A DNA stretch of 55,686 nt from Pedobacter sp. SYSU D00535 (GTDB taxonomy: Bacteria > Bacteroidota > Bacteroidia > Sphingobacteriales > Sphingobacteriaceae), in assembly GCF_017355855.1 (NCBI RefSeq), contig NZ_JAFEWD010000017.1, positions 1 to 55,686 on the forward strand. Direction: 5' to 3'. The first letter of the stretch is position 1. Each line of letters starts with the position of its first letter. The position numbers and the translations under genes are program-made. Below are positions 1 through 8,331 of the stretch, in pieces. The notes under the pieces were generated by a model. The model made no database searches, was not told the origin of the DNA, and saw only the letters and a list, made by a program, of their open reading frames with translations.

Positions 1-86
1 GACGTGAATTGAGAGACGAAATAAACAAACGCCCCGAGCACCAAGAAAGCTGCAAAGAGAACATACAAAATCGGGGTCTTTTTCAT
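1..86 (-). CDS. N-terminal fragment of a membrane-anchored or secreted protein, cut by window edge
   Basis: Reading the minus strand from an ATG at 86-84 gives 28 codons without a stop before the window ends. The first residues are MKKTPILYVLFAAFLVLGAF, a short basic start followed by a hydrophobic stretch of about 17 residues, as in a signal peptide or signal anchor. It is too short to name a family. The upstream side is a long gene-free region, so the gene probably has its own promoter there. The rest of the protein lies outside the window, and the call depends on the frame staying open there. Confidence 0.6.
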   Translation of the reverse strand, partial: MKKTPILYVLFAAFLVLGAFVYFVSQFT

Positions 87-556
87 CTGCTCTTAGGTGT
101 TGGCTAGATTATACACTTGCCCGTAACATCCGGGTTTACGAATTTCGTATATATCCCATTTACCTGAATTTATTCTCTCCCTCTCGTTCGTTGTCTTTTC
201 GGTTTGGTTTTCAGGCTTCATCGTACATAGTTAACACTATTTTTCATCATTTCAAATTGAACAACAATGTTGTATAGCGGGCTCCTGATCAGATCAAAAC
301 CACAGATGGCGATGTGTCTGGATAGATTCCGGCGGTTTTTCTGCTTTCGCGTCCCGGCAGTGTCGGGAGATGTAGCTGAGATTAGTTTTTACCGCAATTG
401 AGTGGGGCGAGATTAAGATCATCATCGCATGTTTACTGTTTACTGCCGCTTCTAATCAGGTACTGGTTCCCGCGATAAGGTTGAATAGCTATGCAGGATA
501 GGATACCTCTCTTATTACAGCATATAAAACTTGCACGTGTGTAAGGTAGGCGTATC

Positions 557-597
557 AATTTCGTAAACCCGCCCAAATTGGAGGGGTTTACGAAATT
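557..597. repeat. 14-bp perfect inverted repeat of the TTTACGAAATT type
   Basis: AATTTCGTAAACCC at 557-570 is the exact reverse complement of 584-597, with a 13-base loop. There is no U-tract on either side, so a plain intrinsic terminator is unlikely. The motif GGGTTTACGAA also occurs at 132-142, and a related nested repeat is found at 19073-19119, which suggests a dispersed intergenic palindrome family. Confidence 0.75.
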
Positions 598-736
598 AGG
601 CTTACTGCGCCCCTGCCCAAGCCAGTCCCTTTTAGCTTTTTTAATTTTTTCAGGATAGCTTAGTTTTTTTTGCTATGTTTATAACATCACCTCCTAAAAA
701 GACTCTTCTTTTAACAATTTTCAAAGCTTACACTGA

Positions 737-780
737 CCTTACAGCGACCTTATAGCGACTTTATAGCGACCTTATAGCGA
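737..780. repeat. Four tandem copies of an 11-bp unit
   Basis: The unit CCTTATAGCGA occurs four times in a row at 737-747, 748-758, 759-769 and 770-780. Copy 1 has C for T at unit position 6 and copy 3 has T for C at position 2. Eleven bases is close to one helical turn, so any protein bound to each unit would sit on the same face of the DNA. No gene starts nearby in either direction. Confidence 0.8.
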
Positions 781-1011
781 TATTCGCCCAGCTTAGATCC
801 GTTATTCATCCGATCATCACCCGTTGTTGCGGTAGCAATGATAAAGAGAGAGGTGAGGGACGTTGCCAGGGGAGCAGGTTTTTGCAAAAGAATACCTAAA
901 CCGGGGCAGTCCAGTCCACGGTGCTGTTGATCCCGAACTTTTGTAAAGGTCTAAAATGGGACCATGGGGATAAAGGAAGGCGAAGATCAAATAATAATTA
1001 CCCGAAAATAA

Positions 1012-1029
1012 AGCCCGCAATTGCGAGCT
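1012..1029 (-). terminator. Intrinsic terminator of the yceI-like gene
   Basis: Read on the minus strand, AGCTCGCAA / TTGCGGGCT pairs with one G-U wobble and is followed by TTTATTTT. It lies about 45 bases past the stop codon of the minus-strand gene at 1074-1667. Confidence 0.6.
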
Positions 1030-1073
1030 CTATTTCTGTTAGTAAGACTTGATTGAGCCTCTGTTGATTTTAT

Positions 1074-1667
1074 TTATTTCTTTGCTACCAGATTAATATC
1101 CAGCTCAAATTCATCGTTAATTGCTTTATCGCCGATATCACCGAAAAAGCTTTTTGACCGGTACTTGATGTCGTACTTGGTACGATCCACTTTTACTCCT
1201 TTAGCTACTGCAACCACCGTGTTTTTTTGTCTTTTTACCGTAGCCGGAAAGGTGATTGAATTAGTAATTCCCTTGATGCTGAGATTGCCGGTTACATTCA
1301 CGCGCTCTGCGCCGATATTGCTGATCCTGGTAATTTGAAAGCTTGAGCTCGGATTCTTTTCAACTGAGAAGAAGTCGTCACCTTTCAGGTGGTTCAATAG
1401 GTTCGCGTTGGCGTTCCCTTTCAGGTCGGTAACGCTGATCGTTCTCATGTTGATTACAAAATTGCCATTCTTTAGGTTGTTGCCGTCCATGGTAAGGCTG
1501 CCGGATTCAAGTTTTACCAGGCCTTCATGCTGACCTGCCACTTTTCCTGCAACCCATTTTATGGATGAGCTATTTGTATCCACCTTAAAGACTTCTTCCT
1601 TAAATTTCGGCTTAAAAGCAAGTGTTGTGAAAATTGCTACAAGAGCGATTAGGGATCTAAATCTCAT
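1074..1667 (-). CDS. YceI-family secreted lipid-binding protein
   Basis: The 197-residue product starts with a basic and hydrophobic signal peptide (about residues 1-18). It continues as a YceI-like lipocalin: FKVDTNSSSIKWVAGK opens the barrel, followed by ESGSLTMDGNNLKNGNFVINM, the LKGDDFFSVEKNP segment and the SIKGITNSITFPATV strand pair. YceI proteins bind polyisoprenoid or other lipids in the periplasm; the ligand here is not known. The size (about 180 mature residues) is normal for the family. The gene is divergent from the trehalase gene, and a hairpin terminator follows at 1012-1029. Some YceI relatives are stress-induced, but nothing here shows that. Confidence 0.88.
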   Translation of the reverse strand: MRFRSLIALVAIFTTLAFKPKFKEEVFKVDTNSSSIKWVAGKVAGQHEGLVKLESGSLTMDGNNLKNGNFVINMRTISVTDLKGNANANLLNHLKGDDFFSVEKNPSSSFQITRISNIGAERVNVTGNLSIKGITNSITFPATVKRQKNTVVAVAKGVKVDRTKYDIKYRSKSFFGDIGDKAINDEFELDINLVAKK

Positions 1668-1784
1668 ATGTAATTTGTTTGTACGTAACGAATATCGAGA
1701 GTTTCAAAGTTCGATCGGTTAAAATCAAGTCATTTCTTCATTGGAGCCTATAAACTAAAAAAGGATTAATATGTAATAAAGGAT

Positions 1785-3362
1785 ATGAAATTTTTCGTAA
1801 GAACTGTTCTTATCCTCTTTGTCCTAATTGCCGGATGTAAGGAGAAGCCCCGCGAGCTTAAAGTTAAGTCGCCGCGAGATCTTTATCCGGGCCTTTTTGA
1901 CGCAGTGCAAACTGCCCATATATTCCCTGATAGCAAAACCTTCCCCGACTGCATACCTGAAAAAACACCTGAGGAAATTCTGCAGGAGTTTCAGGAGCGC
2001 AAGGCAGAAGCCGGGTTTAATTTGAAACAGTTTGTGGAGGAGAATTTTGAGCAGCCCGAACAGGTAGCAACGGACTTTAAAACCGATAAGCAGCAAGGTA
2101 TCGAAGAGCACATTGATGAATTGTGGGATGTCTTGAGACGGAAATCTGGCAAGTATGATCAGTACAGTTCTTTGATTAACCTGCCTAACCCCTACATTGT
2201 TCCCGGCGGCCGCTTTCGCGAGATCTACTACTGGGATTCTTATTTCACCATGCTGGGCCTTCAGGAGAGCAACAAGGAGGCGATGATTGAAGATATGGTG
2301 AACAACTTTGCCTGGTTAATTCGCACCTACGGGTTTATTCCCAACGGAAACAGAACCTATTACCTCACCCGCTCTCAACCCCCTTTTTTCTCGCTCATGT
2401 TGCAGCTGCTGATGGAGATCAAAAAGAATAAGGCAGATGCTATCTTAAAAGCTAATCGCGATGTCCTGGAGAAAGAGTACCATTTTTGGATGAACGACCA
2501 GGGAGTGAAGAAGGGCGCAAGCAATCACGTGGTGCACTTGCCGGACGGGAGTATTCTAAACAGGTATTTCGATAAGGGTGACTGGCCAAGAGAGGAAGCG
2601 TACGTGGAAGACGTAAAAACCGCTGTTGCAAGTGGTAGATCGAAGCCTGTAGTTTGGCGGGATTTGCGGTCGGGCGCAGAGTCAGGATGGGATTTCAGCA
2701 GCAGGTGGTTTGCAGACGGAAAATCTTTAGCGACTATCCAGACCACCGATATCATTCCTGTCGACCTGAACTGCCTCTTGTACCATACAGAAAAAATGCT
2801 GGCTCTCGCCTATGAGAAGCTGGGAGAGCAGCGGGCAAAGGAACATATGGAAGAGGCAGCCGAGCGGCGCAGGAGCGCTGTTGAACGCTTTTGCTTCGAC
2901 CGGCGAATGGGATACTTTCGCGATTATAACTGGAAAACCTTGAAACAAACCGACCAAATTACCCTTGCGGGGATGTATCCCTTGTATTTCAAGATGGTGA
3001 CCCAGGGGCAAGCTCAGGCGGTGGCACGCATGCTTCAAAAACAGTTCCTGAAGCCGGGAGGATTAGTGACATCTTTAGTAAATACCGGCGAACAATGGGA
3101 TGCTCCTAACGGTTGGGCCCCGCTGCAATGGCTCGCTATCCAGGGACTCCGGAATTATCGGCAGGATGCACTCGCCAACGAAGTGGCCAAAAGATGGTCG
3201 GGGCTGAATATTCGGGTATTTCACAAAACCGGCAAATTATTGGAGAAATACAACGTGATCGATACAACCTTGATCGCGGGGGGAGGGGAGTACCCGACAC
3301 AGGACGGATTTGGCTGGACGAACGGAGTATTGTTGAAAATATTGAAAAGCAATAAACAGTAG
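1785..3362 (+). CDS. treA: Alpha,alpha-trehalase (GH37), lipoprotein
   Basis: This 525-residue glycoside hydrolase family 37 enzyme hydrolyses trehalose to two glucose molecules. Both family signatures are present: PGGRFREIYYWDSYF from residue 140 and QWDAPNGWAPLQW in the C-terminal third. The acid and base correspond to D303 in ESGWDFSSRW and E502 in GGGEYPTQDG, aligned with the Asp/Glu pair of E. coli TreA. The N-terminus is a lipoprotein signal with IAGC at 15-18, so the enzyme is anchored to a membrane outside the cytoplasm. Whether it faces the periplasm or the cell surface cannot be told. It is a single gene ending in a bidirectional terminator, which suggests scavenging of external trehalose rather than a full synthesis and breakdown cluster. 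Confidence 0.95.
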   Translation: MKFFVRTVLILFVLIAGCKEKPRELKVKSPRDLYPGLFDAVQTAHIFPDSKTFPDCIPEKTPEEILQEFQERKAEAGFNLKQFVEENFEQPEQVATDFKTDKQQGIEEHIDELWDVLRRKSGKYDQYSSLINLPNPYIVPGGRFREIYYWDSYFTMLGLQESNKEAMIEDMVNNFAWLIRTYGFIPNGNRTYYLTRSQPPFFSLMLQLLMEIKKNKADAILKANRDVLEKEYHFWMNDQGVKKGASNHVVHLPDGSILNRYFDKGDWPREEAYVEDVKTAVASGRSKPVVWRDLRSGAESGWDFSSRWFADGKSLATIQTTDIIPVDLNCLLYHTEKMLALAYEKLGEQRAKEHMEEAAERRRSAVERFCFDRRMGYFRDYNWKTLKQTDQITLAGMYPLYFKMVTQGQAQAVARMLQKQFLKPGGLVTSLVNTGEQWDAPNGWAPLQWLAIQGLRNYRQDALANEVAKRWSGLNIRVFHKTGKLLEKYNVIDTTLIAGGGEYPTQDGFGWTNGVLLKILKSNKQ

Positions 3363-3408
3363 GATAAAGCGGTTCAGCACCCTCGTTGGTATTAGAACCG
3401 CTTTATCC
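3362..3408. terminator. Bidirectional terminator between treA and pruA
   Basis: GGATAAAGCGGTTC (3362-3375) pairs perfectly with 3395-3408 around a 19-base loop. The two flanking genes converge on it, so it can serve both. Its first base is the last base of the treA stop codon. Confidence 0.75.
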
Positions 3409-3418
3409 GCTTGCTTTT

Positions 3419-5053
3419 CTATTCTTCCTCCAAAAATGGATAACGATAATCTTTCGGCGGGTCGAAGTTCTCTTTTATGGTTCTTGGAGATACCCAGCGC
3501 AATAAGTTGATCATTGAACCCGCCTTGTCGTTTGTTCCTGATCCTCTTGCCCCGCCAAAAGGCTGTTGACCTACTACTGCTCCCGTACACTTATCGTTGA
3601 TGTAGAAGTTCCCTGCAGCGTTACGAAGTGCTGCACTTGCTTGTTCAATCACATAGCGGTCTTGTGCAATCACTGCTCCCGTGAGTGCATAGATGGAGGT
3701 TTTGTTGATGATTTTTAATGTTTCTTCAAATTCCTGATCCTCGTAAACGTGAACCGTTAGTACTGGTCCGAAAAGTTCCTCGCACATGGTCAAGTAAAAC
3801 GGATCTTTGGTTACGATGACAGTCGGCTCAATGAAATAGCCCACTGACTTATCGTAGTTTCCTCCTGCGATGATGTCCAGGTCAGGGTTGTTCTTTGCTT
3901 CATCAATTGCTTTAGCCAGCTTATCAAATGATTTCTCATCTATAACTGCATTGATAAAGTTTCTGAAGTCTTCTACCGGCCCCATTTTAAAAGTAGCCAG
4001 ATCTCGTAACATCAGCTCTTTCACGGCAGGCCAAACCGATTTGGCGATGTAGACCCTCGAGGCCGCAGAACATTTTTGCCCCTGATATTCGAACGCTCCC
4101 CGCAGAATTGCAGTGCTCGCTACTTCAGCATCCGCGGAAGCGTGAACCAGTATGAAGTCCTTGCCACCCGTTTCGCCTACAATCCGAGGGTAACTTCTGT
4201 ACTTATCAATGTTCTGTCCGACCGTTTTCCAGATCTCCTGGAATACTTTAGTTGAACCTGTGAAATGAATTCCTGCGAAGTCGGGGTGATTGAAGATAAC
4301 ATCACCAGCCTCCGGCCCATTAACAAATATCAGGTTGATCACTCCATCGGGCAGCCCGGCTTCCCTGAAAACTTTCATCAACACATGGGCCGAGTAGATC
4401 TGGGTGTCTGCGGGTTTCCAAACTACTACATTCCCCATCAACGCTGCCGAAGCAGGCAAATTTCCGGCAATAGCCGTGAAATTGAACGGTGTCAAGGCAA
4501 ATACAAATCCCTCCAAAGGACGCTGTTCGACTCGGTTCCAGGTTCCGCGTGGTGAAATCGGCGGTTGTTGCGCATAGATCTCCGCCATGTACTTTACGTT
4601 GAAACGAAGGAAATCGACAATCTCGCAGGCGGAATCAATTTCTGCCTGGTAAGCGTTCTTGGATTGCCCGATCATAGTAGCGGCGTTCAGTTGGTAACGA
4701 TACGGTCCTGCAATTAAATCAGCAGCCTTTAAGAAAATGGAGGCGCGATGTTCCCAGGACAGACTCTCCCATTGTTCTTTTGCTTTAAGGGCAGCTTCAC
4801 TGGCATCTTGTACATGCTGTTTTTCTCCATAATGGTAATGGGCCAGCACCTGCTGATGGTTGTGCGGTGGCCGGACTTCCTTTGTATTACCCGTGCGTAT
4901 TTCTTTTCCTCCGATAAACATCGGTATATCCAATTGCCGGGCATAAGCCGCTGCAATTGCTTCTTTCAAAAGTTTACGTTCCTTGCTGCCGGGAGCGTAG
5001 TTTAGTACCGGTTCGTTTACAACTTCCGGCGCAGTAAAAAATCCTTTTGACAT
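3419..5053 (-). CDS. pruA: L-glutamate gamma-semialdehyde dehydrogenase
   Basis: This 544-residue aldehyde dehydrogenase oxidises glutamate semialdehyde (1-pyrroline-5-carboxylate) to glutamate with NAD+, the second step of proline catabolism. E294 in GETGGKD is the general base and C328 in GQKCSAASR the nucleophile. The length and the N-terminus FTAPEVVNEPVLNYAPGS match the stand-alone PruA/ALDH4A1 type of Bacteroidota, not the PutA fusion. Proline dehydrogenase is not nearby. The minus-strand upstream sequence has TATCTTTA about 15 bases before the ATG, close to the -7 consensus. It shares the divergent gap 5054-5153 with the amine oxidase gene. Confidence 0.95.
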   Translation of the reverse strand: MSKGFFTAPEVVNEPVLNYAPGSKERKLLKEAIAAAYARQLDIPMFIGGKEIRTGNTKEVRPPHNHQQVLAHYHYGEKQHVQDASEAALKAKEQWESLSWEHRASIFLKAADLIAGPYRYQLNAATMIGQSKNAYQAEIDSACEIVDFLRFNVKYMAEIYAQQPPISPRGTWNRVEQRPLEGFVFALTPFNFTAIAGNLPASAALMGNVVVWKPADTQIYSAHVLMKVFREAGLPDGVINLIFVNGPEAGDVIFNHPDFAGIHFTGSTKVFQEIWKTVGQNIDKYRSYPRIVGETGGKDFILVHASADAEVASTAILRGAFEYQGQKCSAASRVYIAKSVWPAVKELMLRDLATFKMGPVEDFRNFINAVIDEKSFDKLAKAIDEAKNNPDLDIIAGGNYDKSVGYFIEPTVIVTKDPFYLTMCEELFGPVLTVHVYEDQEFEETLKIINKTSIYALTGAVIAQDRYVIEQASAALRNAAGNFYINDKCTGAVVGQQPFGGARGSGTNDKAGSMINLLRWVSPRTIKENFDPPKDYRYPFLEEE

Positions 5054-5153
5054 ATTGACACGATTTGATTAAAGATACGAATGTGGCGGAAATGCCCGTC
5101 TTAGATGTATATATAAGCGAAACTAGTTGAATGAGCAATTGTTTAAATGAGGC

Positions 5154-6449
5154 ATGACCGACGAGAACATTCTAATAATTGGAGCCGGTGCCGCAGGACT
5201 GATGGCTGCCCGGGAACTGTCAAAGGCTGGTAAACGCGTTACGATACTCGAAGCCCAGGGAAGAATCGGGGGACGGATTTTGGATTTGGAAAGCGAGGGC
5301 GGTTCTGGTCCCTTTATGATGGGGGCAGAATTTATCCATGGAAATGTGCCGGTAACCATTTCCTTGCTCAAGGAGGCTGGAATAAAATACATGCCTTTTG
5401 CGGGCGAAAGTTATCGAAGCTTAAATGGTAAATTGGTAAAGGATGAATATGAAGATCCCGATTGGTCATTGCTGATGAAGAAGTTGCAGGACGTAAATGA
5501 AGATATGTCCTTGACTGAATTCCTCGACAAGTACCTTGATCCCCATGATGAAAAAGAGCTGCGAGAGTCGGTATTACGATTTGCCCAGGGGTATGACGCA
5601 GCAGATCCTGAGCATGTCAGCCTTTTATCCTTAAAAAAGGAGTGGTTGCAGGGGCATGATGAACAATATCGGGTGGTAGGAGGCTACGGGCGGATGATTG
5701 ATTTTCTCGAAAAGGAATGCCTCGCGCACAACTGCCTGATTTTTCTAAGCAAAGTAGTAAGCCATTTTAATTGGAGTGAAGGCTTTGTGGAAGCTATTAC
5801 TACGGATGGGGAGCGATATGCTGGAGTTAAGGCAATTGTCACCTTGCCGGTGGGGGTACTTCAAATCAAGGACGGAAGTCTCGGTTTTGTAAACTTCACA
5901 CCTCCTCTTCCCAGGCGAATGGGAGCAGTAAGGGCAATGGGGTTTGGCTCGGTGTTGAAGGTTGTTTTGTCTTTTAAAGAAGCGTTCTGGCTTAACTCCA
6001 AGCAACCTGCGCCTGGATTTATATTTTCGGAAGAAGTAATTCCTACCTGGTGGACGCAGTTTCCAGATACTGCCCCCATGTTGACTGGTTGGCTGGCTGG
6101 TCCGAAGACGGATGAATTAGTTTCGAACACCGAGGAGGAACTTCTGAATCTCGCCCTTGAATCAGTAGCCAGGCTATTTGGTCTGCAGAAAGCAGCGGTC
6201 GAACAAATGCTGGTGAAGGGAGTAGTTAAGCATTGGGGCCAAAATCCATTTTCCCGCGGTGCTTACGGCTACGAAACAGTAGACGGTGCACATGCGCCTG
6301 GCCAGCTAAGCCGCCCGGTAGAGGACACCCTTTATTTTGCAGGTGAAGCTACCTATGAAGGGCCCTTTGCGGGAACGGTGGAGGCTGCCTTAGTAAGCGG
6401 CATTCAGGTGGCTCAAAAGGTGCTCGAAGCTGCTGATTCTACCGTATAA
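5154..6449 (+). CDS. Flavin-containing amine oxidase
   Basis: The 431-residue product opens with the FAD Rossmann signature ILIIGAGAAGLMAARELS, and GGRI marks the second FAD contact. The C-terminus has LYFAGEATYEGPFAGTVEAA, the conserved end of the flavin monoamine/polyamine oxidase superfamily. No signal peptide is visible, so it should be cytoplasmic. The substrate cannot be read from the sequence: polyamines, aromatic amines and desaturation substrates are all possible. It lies 32 bases before lpxK and may be read with it, although a TATCTTTA box sits between them. The closest eukaryotic relatives are spermine/LSD1-type oxidases. Confidence 0.88.
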   Translation: MTDENILIIGAGAAGLMAARELSKAGKRVTILEAQGRIGGRILDLESEGGSGPFMMGAEFIHGNVPVTISLLKEAGIKYMPFAGESYRSLNGKLVKDEYEDPDWSLLMKKLQDVNEDMSLTEFLDKYLDPHDEKELRESVLRFAQGYDAADPEHVSLLSLKKEWLQGHDEQYRVVGGYGRMIDFLEKECLAHNCLIFLSKVVSHFNWSEGFVEAITTDGERYAGVKAIVTLPVGVLQIKDGSLGFVNFTPPLPRRMGAVRAMGFGSVLKVVLSFKEAFWLNSKQPAPGFIFSEEVIPTWWTQFPDTAPMLTGWLAGPKTDELVSNTEEELLNLALESVARLFGLQKAAVEQMLVKGVVKHWGQNPFSRGAYGYETVDGAHAPGQLSRPVEDTLYFAGEATYEGPFAGTVEAALVSGIQVAQKVLEAADSTV

Positions 6450-6469
6450 GTAAAAGTTGTGCATTTCTG

Positions 6470-6477
6470 TATCTTTA
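6470..6477 (+). promoter_or_regulatory. Candidate -7 box in front of lpxK
   Basis: TATCTTTA differs from TAnnTTTG at the last base and ends four bases before the lpxK ATG (6482). If used, the mRNA would be leaderless. No -33 element at the usual 19-20 base distance was found. Confidence 0.35.
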
Positions 6478-6481
6478 CGGC

Positions 6482-7543
6482 ATGCAATACCTGCGACTTT
6501 TGTTGCTCCCTTTTTCCCTTTTGTACGGTCTGGTAATCTGGTGTAGAAACATGGCTTATGATTTGGGCTTGTTTCAGTCCCGGAAATTCAATTTACCCAT
6601 TATCTGCGTGGGAAATCTGGCCGTGGGAGGAGCAGGAAAAACTCCGATGACAGAGTATCTGATCCGGTTGCTTGGTAATAAGTATCGAACTGCGGTGTTA
6701 AGCAGGGGATACGGGCGCAAGGTGAAGGGATTTAGGCTGGTAGAGTTTACAGATACACCTTTGGAGGCCGGAGACGAGCCCTTGCAGTTTCGACGGAAGT
6801 TTAAGAATATCACTGTTGCAGTTTCAGAGAAGCGAGCCACCGGAATTGAAATTTTGCAAGACAAACATCATCTCATCATTTTGGATGATGCCTTTCAGCA
6901 TCGGGCGGTGAAAGCGGGCCTCAATATCTTATTGTTCGACTACACCCGTCTTTTCGAACCTCTTGTTGTGCTGCCTGCCGGAAATCTCCGCGACTCGTTT
7001 TCTCAGCGGGCCAGGGCAAACCTGATTGTTATAACAAAAACTCCTGAGCATCTTACTGCCGAGCAGCGCGAGGCGGCGATTCGAAGAATCCGACCTCTGG
7101 ATACTCAGAAGGTCTTTTTCTCTTACCTTAGTTATGGCTCACTGAGGCCTGTTTTCAAGGTGGAGCAAGCAGCAGTGCCTAGCATCGAATCTCAGAGTAC
7201 TATTTTTCTCCTTACGGGGATTGCTAATCCCTACCCGCTTTTAACAAGATTAGAGGAGGCAGCGGCAAAGGTAATTCATCATGACTACCCTGATCACCAC
7301 GTTTTCAGCAAGAAAAATATTGCTAAACTTGCAGAAGCTTTCAAGTCTGACCCTGCAGAGGAAAAGCTGATTGTTACCACTGAGAAGGATGCCCAGCGAT
7401 TGGGCGTGCCCGAGCTTGAAGAACTTTTGAAAGATTTACCCGTTTACTACCTGCCGGTGGAAGCTAAGTTCCATCAGGCGGAGGAAGAACTTTTTAACTC
7501 AGTAATTGAAGCGTATGTTACAAGAGATTTACAACACAACTGA
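6482..7543 (+). CDS. lpxK: Tetraacyldisaccharide 4'-kinase (lipid A)
   Basis: LpxK phosphorylates the 4' position of the tetraacyl disaccharide-1-phosphate to make lipid IVA, at the inner membrane. The 353-residue product has an N-terminal hydrophobic segment (about 1-20) and the P-loop-like VGNLAVGGAGKTP near residues 42-54. LDDAFQHRAVKAGL is a characteristic LpxK segment. Its length is normal. The 3' end overlaps the purine nucleoside phosphorylase gene by 29 bases, so the two are translated from one message. Confidence 0.95.
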   Translation: MQYLRLLLLPFSLLYGLVIWCRNMAYDLGLFQSRKFNLPIICVGNLAVGGAGKTPMTEYLIRLLGNKYRTAVLSRGYGRKVKGFRLVEFTDTPLEAGDEPLQFRRKFKNITVAVSEKRATGIEILQDKHHLIILDDAFQHRAVKAGLNILLFDYTRLFEPLVVLPAGNLRDSFSQRARANLIVITKTPEHLTAEQREAAIRRIRPLDTQKVFFSYLSYGSLRPVFKVEQAAVPSIESQSTIFLLTGIANPYPLLTRLEEAAAKVIHHDYPDHHVFSKKNIAKLAEAFKSDPAEEKLIVTTEKDAQRLGVPELEELLKDLPVYYLPVEAKFHQAEEELFNSVIEAYVTRDLQHN

Positions 7544-8330
7544 ATATATAAAACGCCGCATTGGGGACTTTGAACCTGAAGTTGGGATAATCCTGGGCAC
7601 TGGTTTAGGTGGTTTAGTGGAAGAAATTGAAATTCAGCATAAGCTGATGTATTCGAACATTCCAAACTTTCCAATTTCTACCCTCGAGTTTCATTCCGGC
7701 CGTTTGATTTTCGGATTGTTAAAGGGTAAAAGAGTAGTTGCAATGCAGGGAAGGCTGCATCATTACGAAGGCTACGATATGAGGCAGATTACTTTCCCCG
7801 TACGGGTGATGAAAATGCTGGGTATCAAACAGCTGTTTGTTTCGAACGCCAGTGGTTCTTTGAATCCCGATATTAAGAAAGGTGACTTGATGATCATTGA
7901 AGATCATATCAATTTGCAACATGATAATCCCTTGCGGGGAAGGAATTTTGACGAGCTTGGTCCTCGCTTCCCGGATATGAGCCAGCCCTATCAGAAAGAC
8001 CTGATAAAAAAGGGTATGGAGATCGCGAAAGCTAACAACATTAATTGCCATAAGGGCGTTTATGTATCTGTTGCAGGTCCTAACCTGGAGACTAAAGCCG
8101 AATACCGGTTTTTGAGGATTATTGGAGGTGATGCGGTTGGGATGAGTACAGTTCCTGAAGTAATTGTTGCCAACCATATGGGCTTGCCAGTCTTTGCTAT
8201 TTCTGTTATTACAGATGAAGGTTTTCCGGAAGAATTGGAGCCGATTTCAGTTGAAGAGATTTTAAAAGTGGCAGAAGAAGCAGAGCCGAAAATGACCCTG
8301 ATTCTTAAAGAACTGCTTTCCTCATTATAG
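7515..8330 (+). CDS. punA: Purine-nucleoside phosphorylase
   Basis: This trimeric-type (class I) PNP cleaves purine nucleosides with phosphate to the base and ribose-1-phosphate in salvage. Family motifs are visible: GIILGTGLGGL for phosphate binding near residue 25, GRLHHYEGYDM, SNASGSLNPDIKKGDLM, GPNLETKAEYR and the GMSTVPEVIVA segment. I chose the ATG at 7515 (271 residues) over a TTG at 7506, because MLQEIYNTTEYIK matches the usual start. The gene overlaps lpxK and ends one base before the ATG of the porin gene, so the three are very likely cotranscribed. Confidence 0.93.
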   Translation: MLQEIYNTTEYIKRRIGDFEPEVGIILGTGLGGLVEEIEIQHKLMYSNIPNFPISTLEFHSGRLIFGLLKGKRVVAMQGRLHHYEGYDMRQITFPVRVMKMLGIKQLFVSNASGSLNPDIKKGDLMIIEDHINLQHDNPLRGRNFDELGPRFPDMSQPYQKDLIKKGMEIAKANNINCHKGVYVSVAGPNLETKAEYRFLRIIGGDAVGMSTVPEVIVANHMGLPVFAISVITDEGFPEELEPISVEEILKVAEEAEPKMTLILKELLSSL

Positions 8331-8331
8331 A

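Larger units (their letters stand above)
87..1073. other. Long intergenic region with repeats, no convincing gene
   Basis: Almost 1 kb without a protein-like reading frame. It contains a 14-bp inverted repeat (557-597), a partial copy of the same GGGTTTACGAA motif near 132-142, a four-copy 11-bp tandem repeat (737-780) and the terminator of the downstream yceI-like gene (1012-1029). The base composition looks patchy, with T-rich runs near 630-670. I see no tRNA, SRP RNA or other RNA I can name. A small RNA or a decayed gene remains possible. Confidence 0.6.

Noticed and set aside
686-695. ATCACCTCCT, identical to the 3' end of 16S rRNA
   Set aside because: Only ten bases match and the surrounding sequence is not rRNA-like; a chance match.
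737-780. CRISPR-like array
   Set aside because: The units are 11 bases and directly adjacent with no spacers, and no cas gene is present.
817-1020. 67-residue minus-strand reading frame in the long gap
   Set aside because: It begins inside the yceI-like gene terminator, has a non-ATG start and no protein-like pattern.
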